This document shows, in pieces, positions 6,983 through 13,962 of a DNA stretch of 17,509 nucleotides. Position numbers and translations under genes: made by a program. Origin of the DNA: JBOHER01 sp050701115 (GTDB taxonomy: Bacteria > Actinomycetota > Actinomycetes > Mycobacteriales > Pseudonocardiaceae); contig JBOHER010000468.1 of NCBI GenBank assembly GCA_050701115.1, positions 1-17,509 on the forward strand, given 5' to 3'. Within the stretch, counting starts at the first letter, position 1; the number at the start of each line of letters is the position of its first letter. The notes under the pieces were generated by a model. It was not told where the DNA came from. It made no database searches and saw nothing but the letters and a program-made list of their open reading frames with translations.

Positions 6983-8218
6983 TCAGGCCCGGGGTGCTGC
7001 CTTGGTACGCGGCATCAGCCGTTTCAGCGGCAACGACTCGTCGGCGAGCTGCTCGGCCGTCACCTCGTGCGGTGCGAACAGCATCCGGCGGGCCGCGAGC
7101 ACGTCACCGGGCCGGTTGAGCGAGATGACACCCTGAATCCGGCCGTCCACCAGCGAGAACGCCGAGAAGCTGCGGTCGGCCAGCCGGCCGCGGAGCACCA
7201 CCGAATCGAAGGCGCCCATGCGGCCGGTCGACTGCAGGCTGTGCTCGTACTGGTCGGACCAGAACCAGTGCGCCTCCTCGAAGGGCGTCACCTCGCCCGC
7301 CAGGTTGGCGGCGACGTTCGCGCCCTGGCGCACGGCGGTGTCGTGGTGTTCGACCCGGATCCGCGTGCCGTAACGCGGGTGGTGCTGGGCCGCCACGTCA
7401 CCGGCCGCGTACACGTGCGGCGCCGACGTCCGCCCGTACGCGTCGACCGCGAGCCCGCCGTTCGCCACGGCGAGCCCGGCGTCCTGCCCCAGCTCGACGT
7501 TCGGCAGTGAGCCGATGCCGACCACCACCAGATCGGACTCCACGCGGTCGCCGCGGCTGGTGGTCAGCACGAAACCGTGCCGACCGCGGTCGACAGCCGT
7601 GACGTGCTCGCCCGCGCGGATTTCCACGCCGCGTTCGCGATGGATGTCCATCAGTACCGCGCCGATAGCCGCGCCGAGCACCCGCGCGAGCGGAGCGGGC
7701 TCGGGCTCGAACAGGGTGACCTGGGTGCCGAGCGCGGTGGCGGACGCGGCCACCTCGCATCCGATGAACCCGGCGCCCAGGATTGCGATCCGCTGCGCCG
7801 TCGCCAGTTCGGCACGCAGTCGTCCGGCGTCGGCGGCCGTGCGCAGGTAGTGGATACCCTCGCCGTCGAACCCGGGAAGGCGCCGTGGCCGCGCACCCGT
7901 GGCCAGGGCCAGGTCGTCGTAACCCAGACTCTCCCCTGTGGACAGTCCAACGCTCCGGCCGGCCACGTCGAGGGACACGGCGCGGACACCGAGCCGCAAC
8001 TCGACCTCGTTGGCCGCGTACCAGTCCGGTGTCAACGGCTGCACCAGCTCCGGCGGCCCCGTCAGGAACTCCTTCGACAGCGGCGGCCGCTCGTACGGCG
8101 CCGCCACCTCCTCGCCGATCACCACCACGTCGCCGTCGAAACCCCGCTTGCGCAGGTGGGCGGCGGCCGACGCGGCCGCGACACCGCCGCCCACGAGCAC
8201 ACGACGCTTGTTCGTCAT
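6983..8218 (-). CDS. FAD-dependent ferredoxin reductase of the monooxygenase
   Basis: The 411-aa product starts MTNKRRVLVGGG; its ATG shares ATGA with the Rieske stop. It has an N-terminal FAD-binding glycine motif (VGGGVAAASAAAHL, 9-22), PYERPPLSKE (41-50) typical of oxygenase-coupled NADH-ferredoxin reductases, an NAD-binding motif (ILGAGFIGCEVAAS, 146-159) and the second FAD motif VYAAGDVA (269-276). It therefore belongs to the pyridine nucleotide-disulfide-type reductases seen with Rieske dioxygenases and P450s (BphA4 type), not to the 2Fe-2S/FNR reductases (TmoF type) usual in toluene monooxygenase operons. It should pass electrons from NADH to the Rieske protein encoded immediately upstream. 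Confidence 0.92.
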   Translation of the reverse strand: MTNKRRVLVGGGVAAASAAAHLRKRGFDGDVVVIGEEVAAPYERPPLSKEFLTGPPELVQPLTPDWYAANEVELRLGVRAVSLDVAGRSVGLSTGESLGYDDLALATGARPRRLPGFDGEGIHYLRTAADAGRLRAELATAQRIAILGAGFIGCEVAASATALGTQVTLFEPEPAPLARVLGAAIGAVLMDIHRERGVEIRAGEHVTAVDRGRHGFVLTTSRGDRVESDLVVVGIGSLPNVELGQDAGLAVANGGLAVDAYGRTSAPHVYAAGDVAAQHHPRYGTRIRVEHHDTAVRQGANVAANLAGEVTPFEEAHWFWSDQYEHSLQSTGRMGAFDSVVLRGRLADRSFSAFSLVDGRIQGVISLNRPGDVLAARRMLFAPHEVTAEQLADESLPLKRLMPRTKAAPRA

Positions 8219-8541
8219 CCGATGTCCACCTGGATCGTGCCGTCCTCGTCCACCTGGCAGGGGAACGAGGTGAGCCGGCAGTTGTCCGGGTTCACGCCGG
8301 TGCCGCTGCGGGCGTCGAACACCCACAGGTGCCGGGCGCAGGTGAGGGTCTCGCCGTCGAAGTCGCCCTCGTCGAGCGCCCAGGCCTGGTGCGGGCAGCG
8401 GTTCCGGTATGCCCGCACGTCGCCGTCGATGTTCATCAGCAGGACCTTCTCCCCGCCGACCTCAACGCCCGCCATCTCGCCTTCCCACAGCTCGTCGAGC
8501 TGCATGGCCTCCTGCCACTGCCGGGTCACCGCTCCGCTCAC
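8215..8541 (-). CDS. Rieske ferredoxin of the diiron monooxygenase (TmoC-like)
   Basis: The GTG at 8541 shares GTGA with the stop of the beta-subunit gene and gives 108 aa. A second GTG at 8529 (104 aa) fits the N-terminus of toluene-4-monooxygenase ferredoxin slightly better, so the start is uncertain by four codons. The Rieske 2Fe-2S ligands are complete: C49-P-H51 in NRCPHQAW and C68-A-R-H71 in LTCARHLW. LDELWEGEM near the start and TGVNPDNCRL near the end match the T4moC type. It carries electrons from the flavoprotein encoded next to the hydroxylase alpha subunit. Its stop overlaps the reductase start (ATGA at 8215-8218). Confidence 0.92.
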   Translation of the reverse strand: MSGAVTRQWQEAMQLDELWEGEMAGVEVGGEKVLLMNIDGDVRAYRNRCPHQAWALDEGDFDGETLTCARHLWVFDARSGTGVNPDNCRLTSFPCQVDEDGTIQVDIG

Positions 8542-9569
8542 CGCGCCGCACGCATCCCTTCCGGCTCGAAGATCGGTTCGTGGAACGCCTCGCGGGCGGC
8601 CTTCGCGCCGGCAGTCACCTCGCTCGCCGGACGGCCGTGCGCCGGCCGGGTCTCGAGCAGCTCCCCCAGTCCGGCCGCCGCCGCGTCCGCGATCGGCGTC
8701 CAGCGGTCGATCCAGCGCCGCAGCACGTCGGCGTTCGACGGCCGCCGCTCGATGGCGAACCGGGCCAGCGCCGAGCTCCACCGGTTGCGCCGGTTGTTGT
8801 CCTCCTGCAGGAAAGACAGCAGCAGCCAGGACTCTTCGTCGCGGTTCGCGCGCGAGACCTCCTTGAACTGCCGCACCAGCACGTCGTCGAAGGTCGGCGC
8901 GAGCACCAGGTTCAGCGCGACGAACGCCTCGCCCCAGTCGTAGCTGACGAGCGCCTTCTCCACCGCGCGCCGGGCCGGCTGCCAGGCGTCGAGGCTCTCC
9001 CAGAGCTGCCGCTCGGTGGTGCCGGCACCGCTGTCCGGGTGCGCGATCTGCAGCTCGCGGGTCCGGTACGCGGTCAGCGTGACCCGGCGCAGGTAGTCGG
9101 CGGTAGCGAAACCCGCCGTGTTGGTCACGTACGAGGTCGGGGCCAGGTAACCGAGGTACGCCTGGATCTGCTGACAGCCGTGCAGGAGGTAGCGCGACGG
9201 CGTGAACAGCGAGGTCAGCAGGGCCAGCTGGCCGGGCGCGAGCGCGGCGTCCGAGCCCGCGTATTCTTCGAGCACACCACCGGTCTTGGCCTCGGCTTCG
9301 GCCTGCACCGTCACGTAGGTCTTGTAGGTCAGCTCGTCCGGGTCGCGGAAGGCGTCCCAGTCCTCGACCTGCAACGGCGACTTGTCGCGGTAGGTCAGGA
9401 ACCAGAGGTTGGCCGGCGAGGACGGGTTCTGCTCGAACGCGCCGGTGCGGTTCTTGCGCAGCGTCCAGTTCTGGGCGTGCGTGACGATCTCGTAGTCGCT
9501 CGGCATCCGGCGGATGTCACCGAACGCGCTGAACGTCTTGCGCGGCCTGGACTTCTTCGGCTGGGTCAT
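8538..9569 (-). CDS. diiron monooxygenase hydroxylase beta subunit (TmoE-like)
   Basis: The 343-aa product begins MTQPKKSRPRKTFSAFGDIRRMPSDYE without the opening pair; the 'FSAFGD..R.PSDYE' opening and the NPSSPANLWFLTYRDKSPLQ segment that follows are typical of toluene/alkene monooxygenase beta chains. It is an all-helical ferritin-like subunit without the carboxylate/histidine ligands and supports the alpha chain structurally. VSYDWGEAFVALNLVLAP (about 208-225) is the usual conserved core helix. The length is as expected (about 330-345 aa). It overlaps the effector gene by ATGA (9566-9569) and the Rieske gene by GTGA, so subunit stoichiometry is probably set by translational coupling. Confidence 0.92.
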   Translation of the reverse strand: MTQPKKSRPRKTFSAFGDIRRMPSDYEIVTHAQNWTLRKNRTGAFEQNPSSPANLWFLTYRDKSPLQVEDWDAFRDPDELTYKTYVTVQAEAEAKTGGVLEEYAGSDAALAPGQLALLTSLFTPSRYLLHGCQQIQAYLGYLAPTSYVTNTAGFATADYLRRVTLTAYRTRELQIAHPDSGAGTTERQLWESLDAWQPARRAVEKALVSYDWGEAFVALNLVLAPTFDDVLVRQFKEVSRANRDEESWLLLSFLQEDNNRRNRWSSALARFAIERRPSNADVLRRWIDRWTPIADAAAAGLGELLETRPAHGRPASEVTAGAKAAREAFHEPIFEPEGMRAAR

Positions 9570-9883
9570 GCCCTCACCCCTTCCCCTGCCGACGCGGCCT
9601 TCCGCGCCGAGATCCGTTCCCAGACGATCGATCCGCTCGTGGTGATGGCGCGCCCGGCGAAGGACGACATCATCGTCTCCAGCGAGCGGATCTCGAACTC
9701 GCTGCCGAGGTAACGCCGCAGCGTGTCCTCGGTCAGCACCACCCGGTCCTCACCCTGGATCCGAACGTACGCGCCCCGGTCGACGACTTCGATCTCCGTG
9801 TCCGGGTTGTCGTCCTCGATCGCCGCGATCACCTGCTCCACCTCGTCGCCCATCCGCAGGATCGGGCCCACTGGGTTCTTCAC
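9566..9883 (-). CDS. monooxygenase effector/coupling protein (MmoB/DmpM family, TmoD-like)
   Basis: A 105-aa product from a GTG start at 9883, sharing GTGA with the stop of the gamma-subunit gene. VGPILRMGDEVEQVIAAIED near the N-terminus, VVDRGAYVRIQG in the middle and LRRYLGSEFEI towards the end match the MmoB/DmpM family (PF02406). These small cofactor-free proteins dock on the alpha subunit beside the diiron site, tune its redox behaviour and couple O2 activation to substrate oxidation. In the toluene-4-monooxygenase operon this gene follows the Rieske gene; here it directly follows gamma and precedes beta. Confidence 0.9.
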   Translation of the reverse strand: MKNPVGPILRMGDEVEQVIAAIEDDNPDTEIEVVDRGAYVRIQGEDRVVLTEDTLRRYLGSEFEIRSLETMMSSFAGRAITTSGSIVWERISARKAASAGEGVRA

Positions 9884-10182
9884 CGTGCTCCCTCCGGCAG
9901 GTCGTACTCGACACGGACGTGGTCCAGTGGCCCGATGCCCGCTTCGGCCACGGTCAGCTCCGGCGGCAGCCGCCGGCCTTTGTGGAACACGATCTTCTCG
10001 GCGTCGCGGGCCCGCACCCGCTTGCCCTCGACGTGGTGTGCGACCGCGGCCGCCACCTCCCGGACCGTGTCCGCGGTGGTGACCGGCACCAGGATCTGCA
10101 CGAAGTCGTCCGCGAAGATCGCGTTGAGCGGCACCAACTGCGGGGCTTGGTCCTCAGGACCCAGTTCGACGGTTTCGGGCAT
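9880..10182 (-). CDS. diiron monooxygenase hydroxylase gamma subunit (TmoB-like)
   Basis: The 100-aa product starts at ATG 10182, four bases after the alpha stop and just behind GGGGAGGAG. PLNAIFADDFVQILVPV (about 18-34) and a tail with the beta-grasp (ubiquitin-like) layout, VRARDAEKIVFHKGRRLPP followed by HVRVEYDLPEG, match the TmoB family (PF06234). The subunit completes the (alpha-beta-gamma)2 hydroxylase. Presence of a TmoB-type rather than MmoZ-type gamma chain, together with a Rieske protein, places the enzyme in the toluene/alkene/isoprene monooxygenase group of soluble diiron monooxygenases. Confidence 0.9.
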   Translation of the reverse strand: MPETVELGPEDQAPQLVPLNAIFADDFVQILVPVTTADTVREVAAAVAHHVEGKRVRARDAEKIVFHKGRRLPPELTVAEAGIGPLDHVRVEYDLPEGAR

Positions 10183-10185
10183 GGC

Positions 10186-11715
10186 TCACTCCTCCCCGGC
10201 GCCGGTGGCCAGTGCCAGGCCGGCCGCGGGACGGCCGACGTAGTCCCTCGTCCACGCCTCGTAGTCCGGGTCGTCGCCCATCACCTCGGGGGTGAGTCCC
10301 ATGTGGGCGAGGATGCCGCCGACATCCATCGGCTGAATCTGCCCGGCGAGGAACCGCTCGATCAGCGTCTCGTGGTTGACGTTGTCCCGGTCCTTCCACC
10401 AGATCTGGCGGCAGGCGTTGGTGCAGAAGTGATGGGTCTTGCCGTCGTAGTCCAGCTGCCAGCTCGGGATGCGCCAGCGGCCGGACCGGGTCTGCTCGGC
10501 GTTGCAGCAGGGCAGGTTGCACATGCTGCACAGCCACGGCAGCGTCTCGGGGAGCGTGGCCTCGACGTTGTTGGCGTTGATGTTGTCGATGATCACGTCC
10601 CACTTGTCGCCGTAGACCTTTTCCCAGTTCGGGTACTTCTCCCGCAGCCAGTCACGCTCGTCTTTGCTGACCGCGGCCTTCGGGCGCCACCACAGTGTCG
10701 GGCGCCAGAACCACAGGCCCATGTGCAGCCCGTGGTGCCAGGTGTCGAGGCCGCGCATGAACTCGTCCCAGAACCACGGCTTCTTCAACCCGTAGTCCTC
10801 GATCGTGTGCACGAACTGGTCGACGATCCACTCCTCCATGAACTCCCGGTAGGACTGCTTCCGGTGTTCCAGCGGGGTGTAGTAGTCCATCGCCGGGCCG
10901 GTGAGCGCGGCGAACGCGCGGGCCGAGCCCCAGAAGTTCTTGTCGATGATCCACTGGGCGCGCACGGGGTCGTGCTCGACGAGGATCTCCATCGTGGGAC
11001 CGCCCTGCTGCGAGTGGCGGGCCTCGTCGGTCTGGATCGAGGAGATCATGTTGGCGAAGTTCACGTCGCCCGCCTCCAACGCGTCGGCCGAGAGCGCGAT
11101 GAACTGCAGGTTGGTGAACCCGGTCTCGAAGGTGAACGGCAGCGCGATCGCCAGGTCCACCACGTTCGGCGCGATCATCATGCCGTCGAACAGATTCCGC
11201 AGCGAGATCGGCACCCAGTTGTCCATGTGGAACGTCTTCTGGGTCCAGTCGTACTGCGGGTCCTTCTTGATGAACTCGTGCCCGAAGAACGTGGTGATCT
11301 GCGCGTGCCGCAGCTCGTCCAGCTGGCCGAACGCGGCCATGTTGCGCCAGGCCGCGTTGAGTCCGAACCGCGCCATCTTTAGCTCGCCGAGCACGGCCGC
11401 GTACTCGACCAGCGCGACGCCGCCGAAGTGCATCTTGGTCGCGGACTTCCAGCCCTCGTCGAGATGGTCGAACGTGGTCGAGCGCTGGAGCGCGGCCTTC
11501 ACCGCGTACGCGGACTGCTCCTTGTCGCGCTGGGTCGCCACGTAGTCGGGGTAGGTGACCTTGTAGTCCTCTTCCCAGCCCAGCCAGGCCTCCCGCGGCA
11601 CCTTGCCGGTACCGCTGTGCCATTCGGGGAACACGGCCTCGTCGTCGACGTAGCTGTAGGTCCAGTCGACGTCGCGGACGAACCCTTGCCACTCTTCCCG
11701 CTTCAGCAGCGTCAT
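10186..11715 (-). CDS. soluble diiron monooxygenase hydroxylase alpha subunit (TmoA-like, catalytic)
   Basis: The 509-aa product starts MTLLKREEWQ, with AAGGGA seven to eight bases before ATG 11715. Diiron ligands sit at E104, E134 and H137 (DELRH), E197, E231 and H234 (DEARH). These are the same residue numbers I recall for T4MO hydroxylase, so the catalytic half aligns without gaps. T201 (ETGFTN), Q228, F176, F196 and F205 also match the T4MO pocket, while residues 103 (Val) and 141 (Thr) differ from T4MO (Gly, Gln). A cysteine-rich YHS-like C-terminal region follows (C396, C399, C403, C404, C431, C435). The enzyme should insert one O atom from O2 into an aromatic or alkene substrate; which one is not readable from the sequence. 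It is the first monooxygenase gene of the operon, 14 bp after a SnoaL-fold gene. Confidence 0.95.
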   Translation of the reverse strand: MTLLKREEWQGFVRDVDWTYSYVDDEAVFPEWHSGTGKVPREAWLGWEEDYKVTYPDYVATQRDKEQSAYAVKAALQRSTTFDHLDEGWKSATKMHFGGVALVEYAAVLGELKMARFGLNAAWRNMAAFGQLDELRHAQITTFFGHEFIKKDPQYDWTQKTFHMDNWVPISLRNLFDGMMIAPNVVDLAIALPFTFETGFTNLQFIALSADALEAGDVNFANMISSIQTDEARHSQQGGPTMEILVEHDPVRAQWIIDKNFWGSARAFAALTGPAMDYYTPLEHRKQSYREFMEEWIVDQFVHTIEDYGLKKPWFWDEFMRGLDTWHHGLHMGLWFWRPTLWWRPKAAVSKDERDWLREKYPNWEKVYGDKWDVIIDNINANNVEATLPETLPWLCSMCNLPCCNAEQTRSGRWRIPSWQLDYDGKTHHFCTNACRQIWWKDRDNVNHETLIERFLAGQIQPMDVGGILAHMGLTPEVMGDDPDYEAWTRDYVGRPAAGLALATGAGEE

Positions 11716-11729
11716 CGGTGCTTCCCTTC

Positions 11730-12203
11730 TCAGTCGACTTCGAGGTGGCCGAGCTGGCGGTTGATTCCTGCGCCGTCCCAGTAGGCGGAAATCCGGTCGA
11801 TGAGCCCGTCGGCGTCGACGTGGAAGATGAACAGGTGGGGCTCGCTGAACTTCTGCCCCCGAGGCTCGGCCGGGCCCCAGGCGAGCTGCTGATTGCCGCC
11901 GATGTCGCAGCGGACCACCACGTCGCCGTTGTCGTTCGCGTCGACGCTGTGCACGTTGGCGAATAGGTCGGGGAACGAGGCGATCAGCCCGACCCAGATG
12001 GTCTTGCCGACCGTCTTCACTTTGCCGTCGCCGCGCAGGACGCGCTGCTTTCCCCACACCTCGAACGGCACGTAGGAGAAGTCGGCATTGTCGGCGCACA
12101 GGTCGGTCATCGCGTCGACGTCGTGGCTCCGGTAGGCGTCGAAGAAGGCGGTGACCTGCCCGGCCGCTGCCCGGCTCCGGCTCTGTGGTTCGGTTGTCGT
12201 CAT
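11730..12203 (-). CDS. SnoaL/NTF2-fold protein with limonene-epoxide-hydrolase-like R-x-D...D
   Basis: The 157-aa product starts MTTTEPQSRS, with GAGGGGAA upstream of ATG 12203. The cone-shaped NTF2/SnoaL fold is indicated by VTAFFDAYRSHDVDAMTDLC (17-36), a central SFPDL (76-80) and the strand HLFIFHVDADGLIDRISAYW. The strand VVVRCD carries R98-C-D100 and the last strand ends AYWD143. These positions resemble the Arg-x-Asp plus Asp catalytic set of limonene epoxide hydrolase, which shares this fold. It lies directly before the monooxygenase genes, so opening an epoxide made by the monooxygenase is a reasonable hypothesis. SnoaL-like folds also serve as cyclases, isomerases or binding proteins, so this is not proven. 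Confidence 0.85.
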   Translation of the reverse strand: MTTTEPQSRSRAAAGQVTAFFDAYRSHDVDAMTDLCADNADFSYVPFEVWGKQRVLRGDGKVKTVGKTIWVGLIASFPDLFANVHSVDANDNGDVVVRCDIGGNQQLAWGPAEPRGQKFSEPHLFIFHVDADGLIDRISAYWDGAGINRQLGHLEVD

Positions 12204-12213
12204 CGGATTCCCC

Positions 12214-12702
12214 TCACACGAGCGAGATCTGGTCGAGGCGCTTCACCGCGAGCCGCCGGTACAGCTGGTTCTGGCACCAGTACGCGTCGACGCCGGTGAT
12301 GCGGTCACCGGAGACGGTGAACCACCAGGCCTGGCCCACGTCGAGGTGCTTCTCCTGGTTGATCGCGCCGAGGTAGCCCGTCGCCTGAGTGCCCTCCACC
12401 TTCAGCTCGGCGGTGACCACGGAGCCGGTCTCGATCAGGTTCTTCACCGTCACGAGCAAGTCCGGGAACGCGGTGGCGGTCTCGGTCAGGAAGGCCCGCA
12501 GATCGGCCGGTCCGCCTTCGCGCAGTCCGGTCGGATGGATGTCCACCCGTACTGCATCGTCCACAACGGACAGTGCTGCTTCGACGTCGCGCTTGCCGAA
12601 CGCAGTCAAGAAGGCCGACACGGCCTGCGACGGCGGCGCTTGGGCACCGTCCTCGGCGGCGGCCCGGTTTTCGTCCTGGTCCTTGCGGGTGAAGAGTTTC
12701 AT
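12214..12702 (-). CDS. SnoaL/NTF2-fold protein (second copy)
   Basis: The 162-aa product starts MKLFTRKDQDEN; the ATG overlaps the DJ-1/PfpI stop (ATGA at 12699-12702). After a charged N-terminal tail of about 30 residues the NTF2 fold follows: VSAFLTAFGKRDVEAALSVV, TATAFPDLLVTVKNLI and WWFTVSGDRITGVDAYWCQN. It is clearly a relative of the next gene, but the R-x-D is replaced (strand reads TAELKVEG) and the closing aspartate position is a cysteine (YWCQ). It therefore probably lacks epoxide-hydrolase-type chemistry. It may bind an intermediate, pair with the other copy, or catalyse an isomerisation. No function can be assigned from sequence alone. Confidence 0.82.
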   Translation of the reverse strand: MKLFTRKDQDENRAAAEDGAQAPPSQAVSAFLTAFGKRDVEAALSVVDDAVRVDIHPTGLREGGPADLRAFLTETATAFPDLLVTVKNLIETGSVVTAELKVEGTQATGYLGAINQEKHLDVGQAWWFTVSGDRITGVDAYWCQNQLYRRLAVKRLDQISLV

Positions 12703-13718
12703 CGCTGTCCCACCGCCTTCAGCAGTGCGTCGGCCGTCGCCTCGGTGGAGGCGGGGTTCTGGCCGGTGATCAGGTTCCGGTCCACGACCACGTGCGAGAC
12801 CCAGGCCGACGGCCCGTCGTCGAACACCGCGCCGGCGTTCTTCAGCGCCGTGTCGACGTACCACGGCAGGCCGAGCTTGCCCGGCACCGTCTGGTCCTCC
12901 TCCTCGTCGGTGAAGCAGGTGAGGCGGTACCCGTCGAAGAGCCACTGCCCGTCATCGCGCTCTGGGGCCGACAGCAGCAGCGCGGGCCCGTGACACAGCG
13001 AGGCGATCGGAGCCTGTTTGCCGTGCAGCACCTTCAGCAGCCTCGCCACATCCGAGTTGTCGGCGAGGTCGACCATCGGCCCGTGCCCGCCCGGGGCGAA
13101 AACGGCGTCGAACTCGGCGAGTTGCTCGTCACTCAGGCCTGCCAGCGAGGTGGGCTCGCGGAAACCAGGGATGGCGTCCAGCTTCGCTTTGCGGTCCGCG
13201 GCCAGCTGATGGCTCGCGGTGTCCAGCTCGGCGACGGCGGCCCGGATCTCCTCCGCCGGCAGGCCGCCGTCGAGGCCGTCGTCCACCATCACGTCGGCGA
13301 GCTGCCGGTCCTGGCGCCAGGCGATCTTGGCCGCCTTGCTGACCAGCGCGTGAGCCTCGGCCGGCGAGAACCCGCGGGCCTTGAGCCGCTCGGCGATCCG
13401 CCGCGCCGCGACCAGGCCGAGCTCGGTGGTCTGATGCAGCGTGATCCGGATGTCGTCCGGGTCGTGGTGGAACGTGCGGGTCACGGACGCGAAGAAGTCC
13501 TGGTCCGGTTCGGGGTAGTGGAAAAACGACTCCAGCCCGTAGGGATCCGCGAACGGCGGCTCGCCGTCGGGCGTCAGCACTACCACCTCGGCCCCGGCGT
13601 CGACGAACCGGTCGTAGGGTTTGACGGCCTCTTCGGCGAAGTAGCCGGTGGTGTGCCGGCTGCCGTCGGCGAGTTCGATCTCCTTCGCACTCGAGACGAG
13701 GTAGGCGATCCGCGCCAT
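12699..13718 (-). CDS. DJ-1/PfpI-family protein with a helical insertion
   Basis: The 339-aa product starts at ATG 13718 with GGAGG four bases upstream. The DJ-1/PfpI fold is split. Residues 1-60 hold MARIAYLVSSAKE and FAEE with the conserved acidic pair E29/E30. About 100-120 extra helical residues (roughly 75-185) are inserted. The fold then resumes with FDAVFAPGGHGPMVDL (203-218), the nucleophile elbow ASLCHGPALLL with Cys242 and His243, and HVVVDRNLITGQNPAS at the end. Families of this fold include glyoxalase III/Hsp31-type D-lactate dehydratases, deglycases and isonitrile hydratases. As first gene of the operon it may detoxify reactive carbonyls produced by the oxidation pathway, which is inferred. 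A shorter paralogue is encoded divergently. Confidence 0.85.
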   Translation of the reverse strand: MARIAYLVSSAKEIELADGSRHTTGYFAEEAVKPYDRFVDAGAEVVVLTPDGEPPFADPYGLESFFHYPEPDQDFFASVTRTFHHDPDDIRITLHQTTELGLVAARRIAERLKARGFSPAEAHALVSKAAKIAWRQDRQLADVMVDDGLDGGLPAEEIRAAVAELDTASHQLAADRKAKLDAIPGFREPTSLAGLSDEQLAEFDAVFAPGGHGPMVDLADNSDVARLLKVLHGKQAPIASLCHGPALLLSAPERDDGQWLFDGYRLTCFTDEEEDQTVPGKLGLPWYVDTALKNAGAVFDDGPSAWVSHVVVDRNLITGQNPASTEATADALLKAVGQR

Positions 13719-13962
13719 GTGACCTCCAGGTGAACTTGCGGTTTCCGTGGGCGTGCCGAAACGCTAACCGCGGGGCGATCCCGGCCGCATCGAAGATTCC
13801 TGCGGAAGATATGCGGATTCCGACGCCCGGTGCGGGTTCCGGTCGAGGTCTGCAAGATTCGTGCACGAACCGGCTCGCCACCCGGCCGGGGCGGCTACCT
13901 TCGAGAGCGGTCTTTCCGGCTGACGGCGCCGGAGTCACCCTTTCGAGAGCGAGGTCTTTCCC
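13719..13962. promoter_or_regulatory. divergent promoter region with repeated TGCGGA motifs
   Basis: This 244-bp gap separates the minus-strand monooxygenase operon from the plus-strand DJ-1 gene and must hold both promoters. TGCGGA occurs at 13801-13806, TGCGGATTCC at 13812-13821 and TGCGGGTTCC at 13831-13840. The first two start 11 bp apart, about one helical turn, as expected for the two half-sites of an AraC-type dimer or two-HTH monomer. The identical 10-mer TGCGGATTCC also lies upstream of the second AraC gene (15746-15755). I cannot place convincing -10/-35 boxes. Confidence 0.45.
13899..13961 (+). repeat. imperfect direct repeat in the leader of the plus-strand DJ-1 gene
   Basis: CTTCGAGAGCGGTCTTTCC (13899-13917) is repeated as TTTCGAGAGCGAGGTCTTTCC (13941-13961). 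The second copy contains the likely ribosome binding site GCGAGG, eight bases before ATG 13963. The first copy lacks the AG that completes it. It could be a small leader duplication or a paired regulatory site. Confidence 0.5.

Noticed and set aside
9919..11382. 487-codon plus-strand frame opposite the gamma and alpha subunit genes
   Set aside because: High-GC shadow; the minus strand carries all diiron ligands at the expected positions.
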